Origin: a virus
Virus record (IMG/VR): IMGVR_UViG_3300022927_000148
Location: 1-21,202 of that record
DNA length: 21,202 bases
Reading direction: 5' to 3' (one strand)
In this document: positions 8,247 to 17,082 of the stretch, one piece after another
How the letters are laid out: every line of letters begins with the position of its first letter
How positions within the stretch are numbered: the stretch's first letter is position 1
Position numbers and translations under genes: made by a program
Notes under the pieces: model-generated
Told to the model about the DNA's origin: nothing
The model's input: the letters and a program-made list of their open reading frames with translations, nothing else
Databases searched by the model: none

Positions 8247-9038
8247 TTATCCTTTTGCCTTTGGAGCAGGTTTCAAATCACCAGCGTCTTGTGGGCTAGT
8301 TGCTTCCATTTTCTTTGGAGCAGGAGCCTTACCGCCTTTTTCAGCACCGCCTTTTGATACCATGTCATTACCTGACTTGTTACCGCCTTGCTTGCCGAAT
8401 GGATCTTCAATACCCTTGCTTACTGGGCTTGATTTACCGTCTGAACCATCTGTGTGAGTTACGTTAACTGCTGTTAACTTGGCTTCTTCGTCTAGTTCTT
8501 CAACTTCGGTTTCATCTAATTCTTCTTCTTCGCCTTCAAACGCCATTTCTTCTTCCATGTCATCTTCCATGTCATCTTCCATGTCGTCTTCTTCGTCAGC
8601 ATCGTCGCCAACTAGTTTTGCGAATTCAGCCTTAAGATCGGCTAAAGCATCGTCGACACTTGCGATAGCATCTTCAACACTTGATTCATCTCCGTCCATT
8701 TCTTCGTCGTCGTCGGCTAGTTCCATTTCAGCGTCTAGATCCATGTCTAGTTCACCTTCATCTTCATCTTCACCTTCGCCAAACGCTTCTTCGGCTTCAA
8801 TTTCTTCTTCGTCAGACGCAATGTCGTCTAGGAAGTCGCCGGCTTCTTCGTCGCCGATTGCTTCTTCCAGATCATCTTCATTGATATCGTCTTCAACGAT
8901 TTCATCTTGCTCAACAAGATCTGACCAGATCTCACGAGCTTTTTCTACGAAAGTCTCATGTAATAGCTCTTGAGCTGTTTGCTCTTCACCATTAACTAGG
9001 GACTCGATAATTTTTGTATAACGATCACGAGCACTCAT
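8247..9038 (-). CDS. Acidic prohead core component (gp67-like)
   Basis: The 263-aa protein has three parts. Residues 1-45 form a helical head (RYTKIIESLVNGEEQTAQELLHETFVEKAREIWSDL), whose pattern resembles the start of T4 gp67. Residues ~46-190 are extremely Asp/Glu-rich. Residues ~190-263 form a Lys/Gly/Pro-rich tail. The position between gp20 and gp21 is where T4 has genes 67 and 68, both prohead core proteins. T4 gp67 is about 80 aa, so this version carries a long acidic insertion and a basic tail. AAAGGAGA precedes the ATG. I assign the prohead-core role mainly from synteny and the N-terminal pattern; a gp68-type protein or a 67/68 fusion is possible. Confidence 0.72.
   Translation of the reverse strand: MSARDRYTKIIESLVNGEEQTAQELLHETFVEKAREIWSDLVEQDEIVEDDINEDDLEEAIGDEEAGDFLDDIASDEEEIEAEEAFGEGEDEDEGELDMDLDAEMELADDDEEMDGDESSVEDAIASVDDALADLKAEFAKLVGDDADEEDDMEDDMEDDMEEEMAFEGEEEELDETEVEELDEEAKLTAVNVTHTDGSDGKSSPVSKGIEDPFGKQGGNKSGNDMVSKGGAEKGGKAPAPKKMEATSPQDAGDLKPAPKAKG
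8551..8586 (-). repeat. Three tandem 12-nt units in the acidic core gene
   Basis: The plus strand reads three successive copies of TCTTCCATGTCA at 8551, 8563 and 8575, the last differing by one base. They encode the repeated DDME block in the acidic stretch. Such a short in-frame repeat can expand or contract by slippage without breaking the frame. Confidence 0.85.
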
Positions 9039-9073
9039 ATTAATCTCCTTTAAAGAATAGGTTATAACATTAC

Positions 9074-9081
9074 TATTTAAG
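9074..9081 (-). promoter_or_regulatory. Possible late promoter for the core/protease/capsid unit (CTTAAATA)
   Basis: The minus strand reads CTTAAATA, matching TATAAATA in its last six bases, 36 nt before the ATG at 9038 and just after the hairpin at 9104-9127. Unlike the better sites here it is followed by GT rather than CA. It is the best candidate for driving the 67-like/21/22/23 unit, but the match is imperfect. Confidence 0.4.
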
Positions 9082-9103
9082 ATGTCTTGGTATAATATAA
9101 AGT

Positions 9104-9127
9104 AAAACGCGGTTAAAACCGCGTTTT
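9104..9127 (-). terminator. Terminator-like hairpin between the portal and core units
   Basis: AAAACGCGGT - TAAA - ACCGCGTTTT forms a perfect 10-bp stem with a 4-nt loop, ending in a T run on either strand. It sits in the 123-nt gap after the 68-aa gene and before the acidic core gene. It would end or attenuate transcripts from the portal promoter. Because it is symmetric it could work in both directions. Confidence 0.82.
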
Positions 9128-9161
9128 TGGTTAAAATAAAGTTTTTTACTGCTAAAAAACG

Positions 9162-9368
9162 TTATTGTTCTGGTTGTGCTTGTCCTGCTCCACCATATTG
9201 TTGCTTATATTGTGCTACTTGCTCAATATGCTCTGCTTTGGACAATTCACGCATGTTTCTTAGTTTGTTCAAGTGTCTTAGTGTAAGTTTAGGACGTCTT
9301 GTATCATCTACTTCCCACTTGTTAAATTCATCGTCTTTTGCGTTTTGTGCTAATTCGCCAAATCTCAT
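9162..9368 (-). CDS. Small basic conserved protein after the portal gene
   Basis: The protein is 68 aa and basic in its middle (DDTRRPKLTLRHLNKLRNMRELSKAEH), predicted helical, with a Gln/Gly-rich end. Its ATG overlaps the portal stop (TAATG), so it is probably translated by coupling. Small proteins with an L-T-L-R-x-L-N-K-L-R-type core are known to me from the same place in marine T4-like phages, but I know of no assigned function. The position next to gp20 and the prohead-core genes suggests a role in prohead or neck assembly. It does not look like the acidic T4 gp67. Confidence 0.72.
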   Translation of the reverse strand: MRFGELAQNAKDDEFNKWEVDDTRRPKLTLRHLNKLRNMRELSKAEHIEQVAQYKQQYGGAGQAQPEQ

Positions 9369-11050
9369 TATTGTTCTCCTTGTCCTGTTCCTGGAATAGG
9401 ACTAGTTGCCCCACTAGTTGACTCTGCTCCTGCTGACGGATCTGCTCCAGCCATGTCTTCACCACCTGCTTCTTCTGGAGGTGCTGTTTCAGTTGGCTCA
9501 AAACCTTCAATGTCACCACTACGCAATCCTAGTGTACCCAAGCCACTCTTGCTTTCAAATTCAGGACTACTGTCGGTGTTTTCATCTCTCCACATTGCTT
9601 CGTTTTCCACAATCTCATCTTCACTAAGACCAAGATATTTCTTGAGTATAAAGCGTCTGCTAAGATAAGGAACGCCTTCAAGATTGCCAAACAACGCCGC
9701 TCTGCTGTTGTCAATTTCAATTTCTCTGTATTGACTAAAGCTCTGTGGCTCAATAAATTGTAAATCAAATAAACTACTAGGTACTTCGATTCCTCTAAAT
9801 TTAAGGAACAGTTTAAATTCTTTATCTAGTTCACTTAGTAGTATACGCTGTATTCTCTGACAATACTGACTAAAACGAAACTCCTGAATAAGAGCAGTAC
9901 CTACTCTACCATCTGTAAATGCGGCAGTTCCATCATCTGGGCCTGTTGGCAAGTAACTACTAGGTACTCGCAAACCACGCATTAATTTGTTGTTAAAGTA
10001 TTTTAAATCATCAATCTCACCAAGGTTGTTTCCACCTTGTAGTACGTCAACCTTACTACCACGTCCTTCACCTGTTTGAGCAAAAAAGTAGTCTTCCATA
10101 ATTGACAGTGGGTTATAAGCGGCATCCATGACGTTTGTGCCACCACCAGTTTTGTTTGGAATACGAGTTTGGTGTACTTCGTTTTTAACTCTTTCTACAA
10201 ATGCCATTGCTTTGTGTGCTGGCATGTTACCTACATCAATATAAAACACACGTCTTTCTGGCGCACGTTGTACACGGTAGATAATAATACTATCTTCTAG
10301 TAATTCTTTTTGTTTGTATACTTTGAAAACTGCTTCAAGAATACTGACACCAAAAGGCCAACTGGCTGTCATGCCATCAGTTAGAGCAATATGTATAACA
10401 TTACTAGCATCTACAGCATACTCACTATTTTGTGCGCTGTATCCGCCCTGGAAAACACCAGCACTCTTGCTAATAGGAGTAAGTGTACCACCAGGTCCAG
10501 CATTAACACCCATGTTGTTTAGTTTACGAGTGTCAGTTGTTACCAAATCTTTGAGATTAAGGTTAATATTTTTCATAATGTACTGATCAATTTCTTTACC
10601 AGTACTTTCGTTTACGATGGCTTTAGTAACGTCTTCTGGATTGACCCAGATAAGTTTATATGTTTCTGGATCTCGAATAAAAAACTGATCTCCGTATTTG
10701 ATAGCACTACGGAACATACCAAAAACACGTTTTTCAAAATCGTTAATATTACACCACTGACGCAAACCAGTTTCCAGTGCGTTAACTTCACTTTCAGTTG
10801 CGTCATCTTTAAAATGAATTTCAAACGGCAAACGTGTATCATTGTTTGTTTGTGTACTAAATTCAGCAATAGTATCGAGAGCAGTATTAATTTCACTGTC
10901 CATATCCATTTGATCATATTGCGTATATCTTTCAATACGATTTGGCTGGCCACTGTAAACTTCAGGTAGCCAACTTTGCCAACGATTGGCTTTAGCACGA
11001 GCACCAGTCGTTTCTCCGTCGTATCTTGTAAAATGTTTCTTCCAAGCCAT
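9368..11050 (-). CDS. gp20: Portal vertex protein (T4 gp20 family)
   Basis: Twelve copies of this protein form the portal ring where head assembly starts, where DNA enters and where the tail joins. The 560-aa protein is slightly longer than T4 gp20 (524). Family features in order: an N-terminal RYTQYDQMDMDSEINTALDTIAEFST block (~41-65), FEKRVFGMFRSAIKYGDQFF (~102), the RVQRAPERRVFYIDVGNMP block (~263-282), LPTGPDDGTAAFTDGRVGT (~372-391) and the C-terminal SRRFILKKYLGLSEDEI (~467). From ~500 a Glu/Gly/Ala/Ser/Pro-rich tail probably accounts for the extra length. It has its own late promoter, and its stop overlaps the next start. Confidence 0.97.
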   Translation of the reverse strand: MAWKKHFTRYDGETTGARAKANRWQSWLPEVYSGQPNRIERYTQYDQMDMDSEINTALDTIAEFSTQTNNDTRLPFEIHFKDDATESEVNALETGLRQWCNINDFEKRVFGMFRSAIKYGDQFFIRDPETYKLIWVNPEDVTKAIVNESTGKEIDQYIMKNINLNLKDLVTTDTRKLNNMGVNAGPGGTLTPISKSAGVFQGGYSAQNSEYAVDASNVIHIALTDGMTASWPFGVSILEAVFKVYKQKELLEDSIIIYRVQRAPERRVFYIDVGNMPAHKAMAFVERVKNEVHQTRIPNKTGGGTNVMDAAYNPLSIMEDYFFAQTGEGRGSKVDVLQGGNNLGEIDDLKYFNNKLMRGLRVPSSYLPTGPDDGTAAFTDGRVGTALIQEFRFSQYCQRIQRILLSELDKEFKLFLKFRGIEVPSSLFDLQFIEPQSFSQYREIEIDNSRAALFGNLEGVPYLSRRFILKKYLGLSEDEIVENEAMWRDENTDSSPEFESKSGLGTLGLRSGDIEGFEPTETAPPEEAGGEDMAGADPSAGAESTSGATSPIPGTGQGEQ

Positions 11051-11076
11051 TGGGTAATTTACCTTTAATTATATTG

Positions 11077-11084
11077 TATTTATA
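11077..11084 (-). promoter_or_regulatory. T4-type late promoter of the portal gene
   Basis: The minus strand has an exact TATAAATA inside the 16-base string TAATTGTATAAATACA (11075-11090), which also occurs intact on the plus strand at 17040-17055 before the gp26-like gene. It lies in the 53-nt gap between the tape-measure-like gene and gp20, about 27 nt before the ATG. Confidence 0.88.
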
Positions 11085-11103
11085 CAATTATCTAAGTAGA
11101 GAA

Positions 11104-13959
11104 TTATATATTTCCAGAGCTAAACATACGTCTGCGATCACGATTCGAATTTTCTATTCGCATTAGATCTCTGAGCTCTCTTAGTGATGTTAGCATACTT
11201 TCTTTAATTTGTCGAATGTTTTTTAGTTCTTCTTCAGTATCATTGCCTGATTCTTGAACCACGTCACCCTGAGTACTCATATCCTGCATCATCTGTATAG
11301 CATCAGCAAATTTTTCGAACTTAGAAGTAAATGCGTTAGCAAATTTATTGTCGACATTGCTAAAATCTAACTGTTCAATAAATTGAGGACCTGCTTCTGC
11401 CATCATTTGCTGTAACTCAGCAGACCCAAGATAACTTTCATTCAACGCTGTAGCATCAGCATAAGGAATAGCATTGTTTAGTGACTCAGTTGTTCCGCTA
11501 CGGGCGGCGGCAAACACACTGTTTAATCCACCAATACCTAGATCTTCAACTGCTTTTAAAATCTTGTCAGTGTCAGTAGCATTTAATATATAGCCAGATT
11601 CGGTTGGAACAAATATTTCGGCGCCTGCTTCACCAACAAGATAAGGTCTAGAACCAGTAACAGGTCCGCCAAATCTTCTGGCTTCTAACCATTTTTCTAT
11701 TACCCAATTTGGATAAGTGGTTCTCCACTTTTGAGCCTGCTCTGCTCCACCTTTCTTTGCTCTCTCCCACTGTTGATCTAAGAATTCAATCTGTGCTGGT
11801 AACATCGGGTCTTTAGGACTTATTGGCCTACCATCGATTAGAATAAAACTCGCTCCGCTAGACGCTTCATCACCAGGCTTGTAATTTGGATCATTTTTTG
11901 TTTTTTCATCAAATCTTGTTTGTTTATCGTCTAGTGCTTTTCTTAATTCAAAAAGTAATGATGATTCACCTTCTTGTTGTCTATATTCACCACCATCAAC
12001 ACCTAGCATCTCTAAGCCTTCACTATCAAACCCGGGTATAAGTCCTACAGTATTTCTCCATATTTTACCCATGACACCATCACCCATTATATCGTTAAAC
12101 ATGTCAGCAAATGGGCTTGTAATCTCTCTATAATATCCTTGAACATTATCAAAAAAACTATCGCTATCTTTAAGTCTGTCTGTTTCAAGTTGATCAAGAG
12201 TTAATGCCAGTTGTTGCCAATCTTCTTCATTAGCATTTCCCTGGGTCGCTTTTTTCATCAGTTTATCTATTTCGTCATCAGTGGTGTCGCCAATGAGGTT
12301 TTCGAAAAAATTCCTGTTAAACTGGTTATCTTCTTTATCAAAAGTTTCTTCCATCCAGTCTTTCATGTTACCCAAACTATCAGTGACGTCAGTTAATGCT
12401 TCGCCCATGTTGTCCATGTCTGGTAGTAATGCCGCTTGTGCTTTAAAGAACATTTCAGTGGCGTCATTTACTACTTTAACTGTTTTACCACTTTCTGCTA
12501 ATCCTCTGGCTGTTTCACTAGTGACTTTCTTGAACTCTGTGTCAGTCATTTCAGCACGTTTCTTTTCATTTTTTATTAAATTCAGTCGAGCAATTCGAAT
12601 TTCTTTACTGAATTGGAACACTTCGTCACCCACCTGGGCAGCAGATGAACCAAACTGTGACGGATCAGCGTTCATGATTGCTTTTCTGAACACGTTTCCT
12701 TGATCTGCTAGTTGTCCTGTTTGCACAGCCTTGTTAACTTTTCCAATCAAACCTGGTATTGTTTTTTCGACTTGAGATGTTAAACCAGTACTAATATTTG
12801 ACAATGCAGTGTCCAAATCAAATGTACTTGGATCATCAGCCGCTCTCATAGCAGCAGTAGTAAGTGCCTCAGTAAGTTTTTCGCCTAATGGGCCAAGACT
12901 TGGCGAAATATCAGCAAGTTCTGTTTGTAATGCTTTTAAAACGTCACCTTGATTCTTATAACCAGCATCATACAGACTGTCAATAGCACCAGCGACTTCA
13001 ACATCTGTAAGTTTTGACATTCTGCGTTTAATAATATCGTTACGATTTTCGCCAGTAACAGCAGCCAATGCTGATGTTTCCAACATAAGATCTGTAAATC
13101 CTTTTTTCAATTTATCTTGTGCGTCAACTGTTTGTGCGTTTACTGTACCTGTTAAACGCATAGCGTCAATATAACCAGCGTATGTTTCGGCCATTTGTGC
13201 GCTTTGCATACCCCAATCACCATACTGGTCACCTAGATCATTTAACTCACCAATCATTCTAGTAAAGTTGCTTGTGCCCTGACTGATGTTTGATCCTAAT
13301 GATTGGATAGCACCGCCATAATTGCTTACAATTTTACCTAAATCTTCATAAGCAAGACCAGCATCATAGGCGCCCATACGAAGTTCTTCAAAAGCACTTA
13401 GGTTAGTATACATAACAGCACCGCTGTCAATCATACTCTGTTGTACTTCGCTAAACTGTTCGAATTTACCAGCAGCAATACCTGCCCAGGTAGTAAATGC
13501 TACACCACCCTTTTTAGCAAGGTCGCCATATCTTGACATTCCTCCCATTGCGCCACTGAACTTTTCTCCCATGGCTTTGCTCATTTTAGGGAAGACAGCG
13601 CCAAACGCTCCTGGAAGATCTTGAGCTAAATTAACTGTACTACTAATAGGCTTTTGTGTATTGCTTAACTTGCCAAGGATACCAGAAAGACTTCTGGTTG
13701 CTTTTGTAATTCTATCGCCTATACTACGCTTTGCTATATTAGTAAGGCGTTCAGAAGCCTCACCAACACCTTTGGCTCTTGCCGCCGCAGCCTGAGCAGA
13801 ATTATCCATACTCATTACTTTACCAGTAATTTCTTCATAAAGGTCGTTGTTATGACTTAATGCTCTGCCGATATTACCCAGTGTGGTTTCAGTTGCCCAC
13901 TGGGGGACATTGGCTGCAATGTCAACACCGTTAATGTTAAGTTTCAAACTATCTGCCAT
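11104..13959 (-). CDS. Tape-measure-like tail protein, second of a tandem pair
   Basis: The protein is 951 aa. Near the C-terminus (~772-785) it has PYLVGEAGAEIFVP after RFGGPVTG, a signature often found in phage tape-measure proteins (GGxV...PxLVGExGpElfvP). The N-terminal half is Ala/Gly/Met-rich and helical, with a hydrophobic segment near 150-168. The C-terminal ~45 residues are a helical charged tail ending DRRRMFSSGNI. Tape-measure proteins set tail length and occupy the tail tube. Residues ~174-314 align by eye, in order, with ~169-309 of the preceding 1023-aa protein, so the two look like tandem paralogues. The start overlaps that gene by 11 nt, with only a weak ribosome site. T4 gp29 (590 aa) is much smaller, so this could also be a different tail component. 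Confidence 0.68.
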   Translation of the reverse strand: MADSLKLNINGVDIAANVPQWATETTLGNIGRALSHNNDLYEEITGKVMSMDNSAQAAAARAKGVGEASERLTNIAKRSIGDRITKATRSLSGILGKLSNTQKPISSTVNLAQDLPGAFGAVFPKMSKAMGEKFSGAMGGMSRYGDLAKKGGVAFTTWAGIAAGKFEQFSEVQQSMIDSGAVMYTNLSAFEELRMGAYDAGLAYEDLGKIVSNYGGAIQSLGSNISQGTSNFTRMIGELNDLGDQYGDWGMQSAQMAETYAGYIDAMRLTGTVNAQTVDAQDKLKKGFTDLMLETSALAAVTGENRNDIIKRRMSKLTDVEVAGAIDSLYDAGYKNQGDVLKALQTELADISPSLGPLGEKLTEALTTAAMRAADDPSTFDLDTALSNISTGLTSQVEKTIPGLIGKVNKAVQTGQLADQGNVFRKAIMNADPSQFGSSAAQVGDEVFQFSKEIRIARLNLIKNEKKRAEMTDTEFKKVTSETARGLAESGKTVKVVNDATEMFFKAQAALLPDMDNMGEALTDVTDSLGNMKDWMEETFDKEDNQFNRNFFENLIGDTTDDEIDKLMKKATQGNANEEDWQQLALTLDQLETDRLKDSDSFFDNVQGYYREITSPFADMFNDIMGDGVMGKIWRNTVGLIPGFDSEGLEMLGVDGGEYRQQEGESSLLFELRKALDDKQTRFDEKTKNDPNYKPGDEASSGASFILIDGRPISPKDPMLPAQIEFLDQQWERAKKGGAEQAQKWRTTYPNWVIEKWLEARRFGGPVTGSRPYLVGEAGAEIFVPTESGYILNATDTDKILKAVEDLGIGGLNSVFAAARSGTTESLNNAIPYADATALNESYLGSAELQQMMAEAGPQFIEQLDFSNVDNKFANAFTSKFEKFADAIQMMQDMSTQGDVVQESGNDTEEELKNIRQIKESMLTSLRELRDLMRIENSNRDRRRMFSSGNI

Positions 13960-16900
13960 AATTTACCGACTCTCTCTGGTTTGTCCTTCGCTGTGACTCA
14001 TTGATATCAGATATCAGGTATGCCATTTCTTCTTCTAATTGTGCTAGTGCACTATATATCTCTATTTTGCTATTTGATGTTGGTTCTCCATTTGCCAGAT
14101 TATCTAGATAACTACCAACTCCTGATTGTACTTCTCCTAGTTCAAAACTTCTAGGAATAAACATTTCTGGTCCACCACCGTCACCAACAATACCAGCCAT
14201 CATTGCTTCTATGTTTCCACCTAAAGCAAATGCTCCAATTTTTTTTCTTCTCTTTTCGAGTTCTTTTAATTCTTCAGGACTCATTTTTGCTTTTTTTGCT
14301 TCAAACTCTGCTTTGGCTTTTGCTCGACGTTGAGCAGCTAAATCTGGTCCACCATATCGTTTAATGGCTTGTTCAGCACGTTTAACTGAATCTTTCCACT
14401 TTCGTTTGGCCAGGCTTGAACTATTCATTGGCCCGTCTTTCAATGTTTCGTATCTCCACAAGGCTGCTTCTAATTCATTTTTAAACCCTTGATATCTTGT
14501 AACAAACCCTCCTGATTGTATATTAACTGATTTTACAATCTTGTCTGGTATCGGTATACTAACTTTAGTACCTTCAGGTTGTTGACTAACTTTTGGCTTA
14601 GCCTCTGGTTCTGGCGTTGGTTTCTTTTCAGTTTCTGGCAACTCTGTATCGTCACTGTTCCAGAAACTATTCCACCATTCTGAAAGTGTCTGAATAGGAT
14701 CAAAGTCCCATTCGCCTGTATCATCTGGTTCACTTGTTGGTGTTACAACATTTGGAATATCAGGTAAATTATTACCATTATAATTGCTACCAGTTTCAAT
14801 ATCTACAATTTCAGCATTACGTCTGGCTGTTACTGTTTCAGCAGTAACAGTATCAGTTTCTTCGCCGCCTGCTTTGTTTGCTCTGTCAATATCTGCCTGT
14901 CCAGCATCAGTTACTTCCCAGGAGAACGGAGCACCACCAAACCAATCGTAACCCCAACCTCTGTCATATTGTTGTGCTACAGTTTGTTTAACTATTTTTT
15001 CTCCGTCACTATCTTTTATTGTTAATATTTCTTTTCCATGTTTAGCGCCTTGATCTTCAATCTTATACAAGTCACCACGAACATTTTGATCTTTATATAC
15101 TTCTTCTTTGGCTTTGTCAAGCTCAGCCTTTGCTTCTCTGACTTTGGGATCATATTTACTTCTTGTATCTGCTATGTTACCTTTCACCTCAGCCATTTCA
15201 CTGTCAATCTTTTTAATTTCGTTTTGTATGTCTTTTTTCTTATCAGGATCAGTGATAGATTTCATTTTTTCCAATGCCATTGACTTTTGATTTGCTAACG
15301 CATTAAGATCCTTTTCAAAAGGTGCTAGTGCTTCTTTTCTGTCGTTGTACAAATCTTCATACACTTTAAATTGTTCTTTAGTTCTTTCAGTTAACTCATC
15401 TTTATTTGCTGATCCGCCTATTAGGGCATTCATACCCTTGCCCATCAGACTTAATCCAGTGTTAATTTTCTCAAAAGCAAAACTCATACCTTCAAAGCCA
15501 GGAAGTATTTTATGTTCAGTTTGTTTCATTCCCTTGGCAAAACTATCTACAACATCAACTGATTGATCAGCAATTTCAGTTGCTTCAGGTACTTTTGCCA
15601 TTCCAACTTTTAATTCTTGTTCAGTCATGTCCATGAATCCAGTTTTGCCTGCCTGTCTTGCCTGCATAATCATGGTGTTCACAGCTCTGGCCGCAGGATG
15701 ACCAGAATCAAATAGTTTAGCGCCAGCAATTGATTTATTAAACTTTTGCATTTCCATTACTAGATCTTGGCCAACAAGTTGTCCGCTAGTTGTTCCTTCC
15801 ATTATCTTAAAATAATGTTGGGCAATACCAGGGCCTAGCATATTAAGTCTCTCTACAAGTTCGCGGTTAGCATTGTTTACTGGGTCAGTATCTAGGTGTA
15901 AATCAGCAAGCGTACCAGTAAAGTTTTGAAGCATCATATCTCTCATCTCTGGACCCATGACTAACTCAGCCAGATAAGAGATTTCTCCTTGTGCTTGCAA
16001 GACATTATCTTTAGCGTTTGCTCCAAAACGTTCGGTAATAATTTCACCGTTACGTCTAAATGCTTCCTGGAAATCAACATCTTTTTGCGCCGCTTCTCTG
16101 AGTTTTAACATTTCTTTTCTAGTCATACCAGTTTTTCCGGCAAGGAATGTTGTCATTACACTGGACTCTGTAAATCTAGCGGCAATTTGTGCTTTTGCTC
16201 TGTCATCTAATGTTCTGACTTCACCAAAGCCATAAAGCATATCTGCTTCTTCTGCTAAACGGGCGGTTAATTCCTTGGTGCTGTACCCCATATCAGTTAT
16301 GCCCAGTCTACCTGATTCTACTTGAGCATTAAATCTTAAAAAGTCACTCGCACCTTTTAACGAATCCCCGCCAACATTTGCCAGCATTGCTTTGTGATTA
16401 TCAAGTATAGGCGACAGTTCAGCCATACTTTGTCCAACTTCAGCTGCTAACCCTCTTAACTGAGTCATATCATTGATATCAGTGGCAATTAGTCCAAATT
16501 CAATCATTGTTCTTAATTGCTTTTCTTGACTCATTAAATATGCTCCAGCGGCTGATCCGAGAGCAGAAGTTCCTAGTAAAAATTTACCACTAGTGTCTAG
16601 GACACCACTAACACTTTTCTTAAAACTACCAATGTCTTTGTCTTTCCAGCCAGCACCTGTTAACGCATCACTAATATTACCAAAAACACCGCCCATGGCT
16701 TTGACGCCTTCCATTAATCCTTCAATTGGATCATTGGCACGTTGCATACTCATAATATCACCGGCAGTATCATGCTGCATTGCGGCTGTTAATTTTCTGC
16801 CTTGTTCATGATAACTGGCAATTACTTCATCAAGATTTTCACTTAGTAAATCTAACCCAGCTGCTTCACGAATTTTGTTGGATTTTTGTGCTAGATTGGT

Positions 16901-17020
16901 GTAGATACTGCTCTGGCGTCTATAGATTCCCTCAGCCGTGGCTTCAGATGCCCACGTACTCTGACTATAAATCTGGGTGATAAGTTGTGCTATCTCATCT
17001 GGGTTTAATTCTTCTGCCAT
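13949..17020 (-). CDS. Tape-measure-like tail protein, first of a tandem pair
   Basis: The protein is 1023 aa. Near the C-terminus, FALGGNIEAMMAGIVGDGGGPEMFIPRS (~931-958) is a variant of the tape-measure signature GG...VGExGPElfiP. In front lies a Lys-rich linker (~890-930). A hydrophobic Gly/Ala-rich segment lies at ~137-165. A long charged coiled-coil-like region spans ~540-645 and a Pro/Glu/Asp/Thr-rich linker ~780-850. The C-terminal helix ends in an Arg/Asn-rich tail, like the neighbour's. Large size, helical character and location in a structural block fit a tape-measure or tail-interior protein. It is read from ATG (GCGATGGCAG) after a late-promoter-like element, and the following gene overlaps its end by 11 nt. 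The host or target interaction is unknown. Confidence 0.66.
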   Translation of the reverse strand: MAEELNPDEIAQLITQIYSQSTWASEATAEGIYRRQSSIYTNLAQKSNKIREAAGLDLLSENLDEVIASYHEQGRKLTAAMQHDTAGDIMSMQRANDPIEGLMEGVKAMGGVFGNISDALTGAGWKDKDIGSFKKSVSGVLDTSGKFLLGTSALGSAAGAYLMSQEKQLRTMIEFGLIATDINDMTQLRGLAAEVGQSMAELSPILDNHKAMLANVGGDSLKGASDFLRFNAQVESGRLGITDMGYSTKELTARLAEEADMLYGFGEVRTLDDRAKAQIAARFTESSVMTTFLAGKTGMTRKEMLKLREAAQKDVDFQEAFRRNGEIITERFGANAKDNVLQAQGEISYLAELVMGPEMRDMMLQNFTGTLADLHLDTDPVNNANRELVERLNMLGPGIAQHYFKIMEGTTSGQLVGQDLVMEMQKFNKSIAGAKLFDSGHPAARAVNTMIMQARQAGKTGFMDMTEQELKVGMAKVPEATEIADQSVDVVDSFAKGMKQTEHKILPGFEGMSFAFEKINTGLSLMGKGMNALIGGSANKDELTERTKEQFKVYEDLYNDRKEALAPFEKDLNALANQKSMALEKMKSITDPDKKKDIQNEIKKIDSEMAEVKGNIADTRSKYDPKVREAKAELDKAKEEVYKDQNVRGDLYKIEDQGAKHGKEILTIKDSDGEKIVKQTVAQQYDRGWGYDWFGGAPFSWEVTDAGQADIDRANKAGGEETDTVTAETVTARRNAEIVDIETGSNYNGNNLPDIPNVVTPTSEPDDTGEWDFDPIQTLSEWWNSFWNSDDTELPETEKKPTPEPEAKPKVSQQPEGTKVSIPIPDKIVKSVNIQSGGFVTRYQGFKNELEAALWRYETLKDGPMNSSSLAKRKWKDSVKRAEQAIKRYGGPDLAAQRRAKAKAEFEAKKAKMSPEELKELEKRRKKIGAFALGGNIEAMMAGIVGDGGGPEMFIPRSFELGEVQSGVGSYLDNLANGEPTSNSKIEIYSALAQLEEEMAYLISDINESQRRTNQRESVNYGR

Positions 17021-17045
17021 CGCTCATTAACTACTATTTTAATTG

Positions 17046-17053
17046 TATAAATA
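17046..17053 (+). promoter_or_regulatory. T4-type late promoter of the gp26-like island
   Basis: Exact TATAAATA on the plus strand, 40 nt before the ATG at 17093. It shares the 16-base context TAATTGTATAAATACA (17040-17055) with the portal promoter. Confidence 0.88.
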
Positions 17054-17073
17054 CATTTGTGCATTTACTAATG

Positions 17074-17081
17074 TATTTATT
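17074..17081 (-). promoter_or_regulatory. Probable late promoter of the tape-measure-like pair (AATAAATA)
   Basis: The minus strand reads AATAAATACA, seven of eight matches to TATAAATA plus the CA extension, about 54 nt before the ATG at 17020. With the plus-strand late promoter at 17046 it forms a compact back-to-back pair whose transcripts would overlap slightly at their 5' ends. Confidence 0.55.
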
Positions 17082-17082
17082 T

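Noticed and set aside
8479-8973. 164-aa plus-strand open frame, almost all Ser
   Set aside because: It is the reverse strand of the Asp/Glu-rich part of the acidic core gene (GAA/GAT/GAC codons read backward give Ser-type codons). The minus-strand gene has family signal and a ribosome site.
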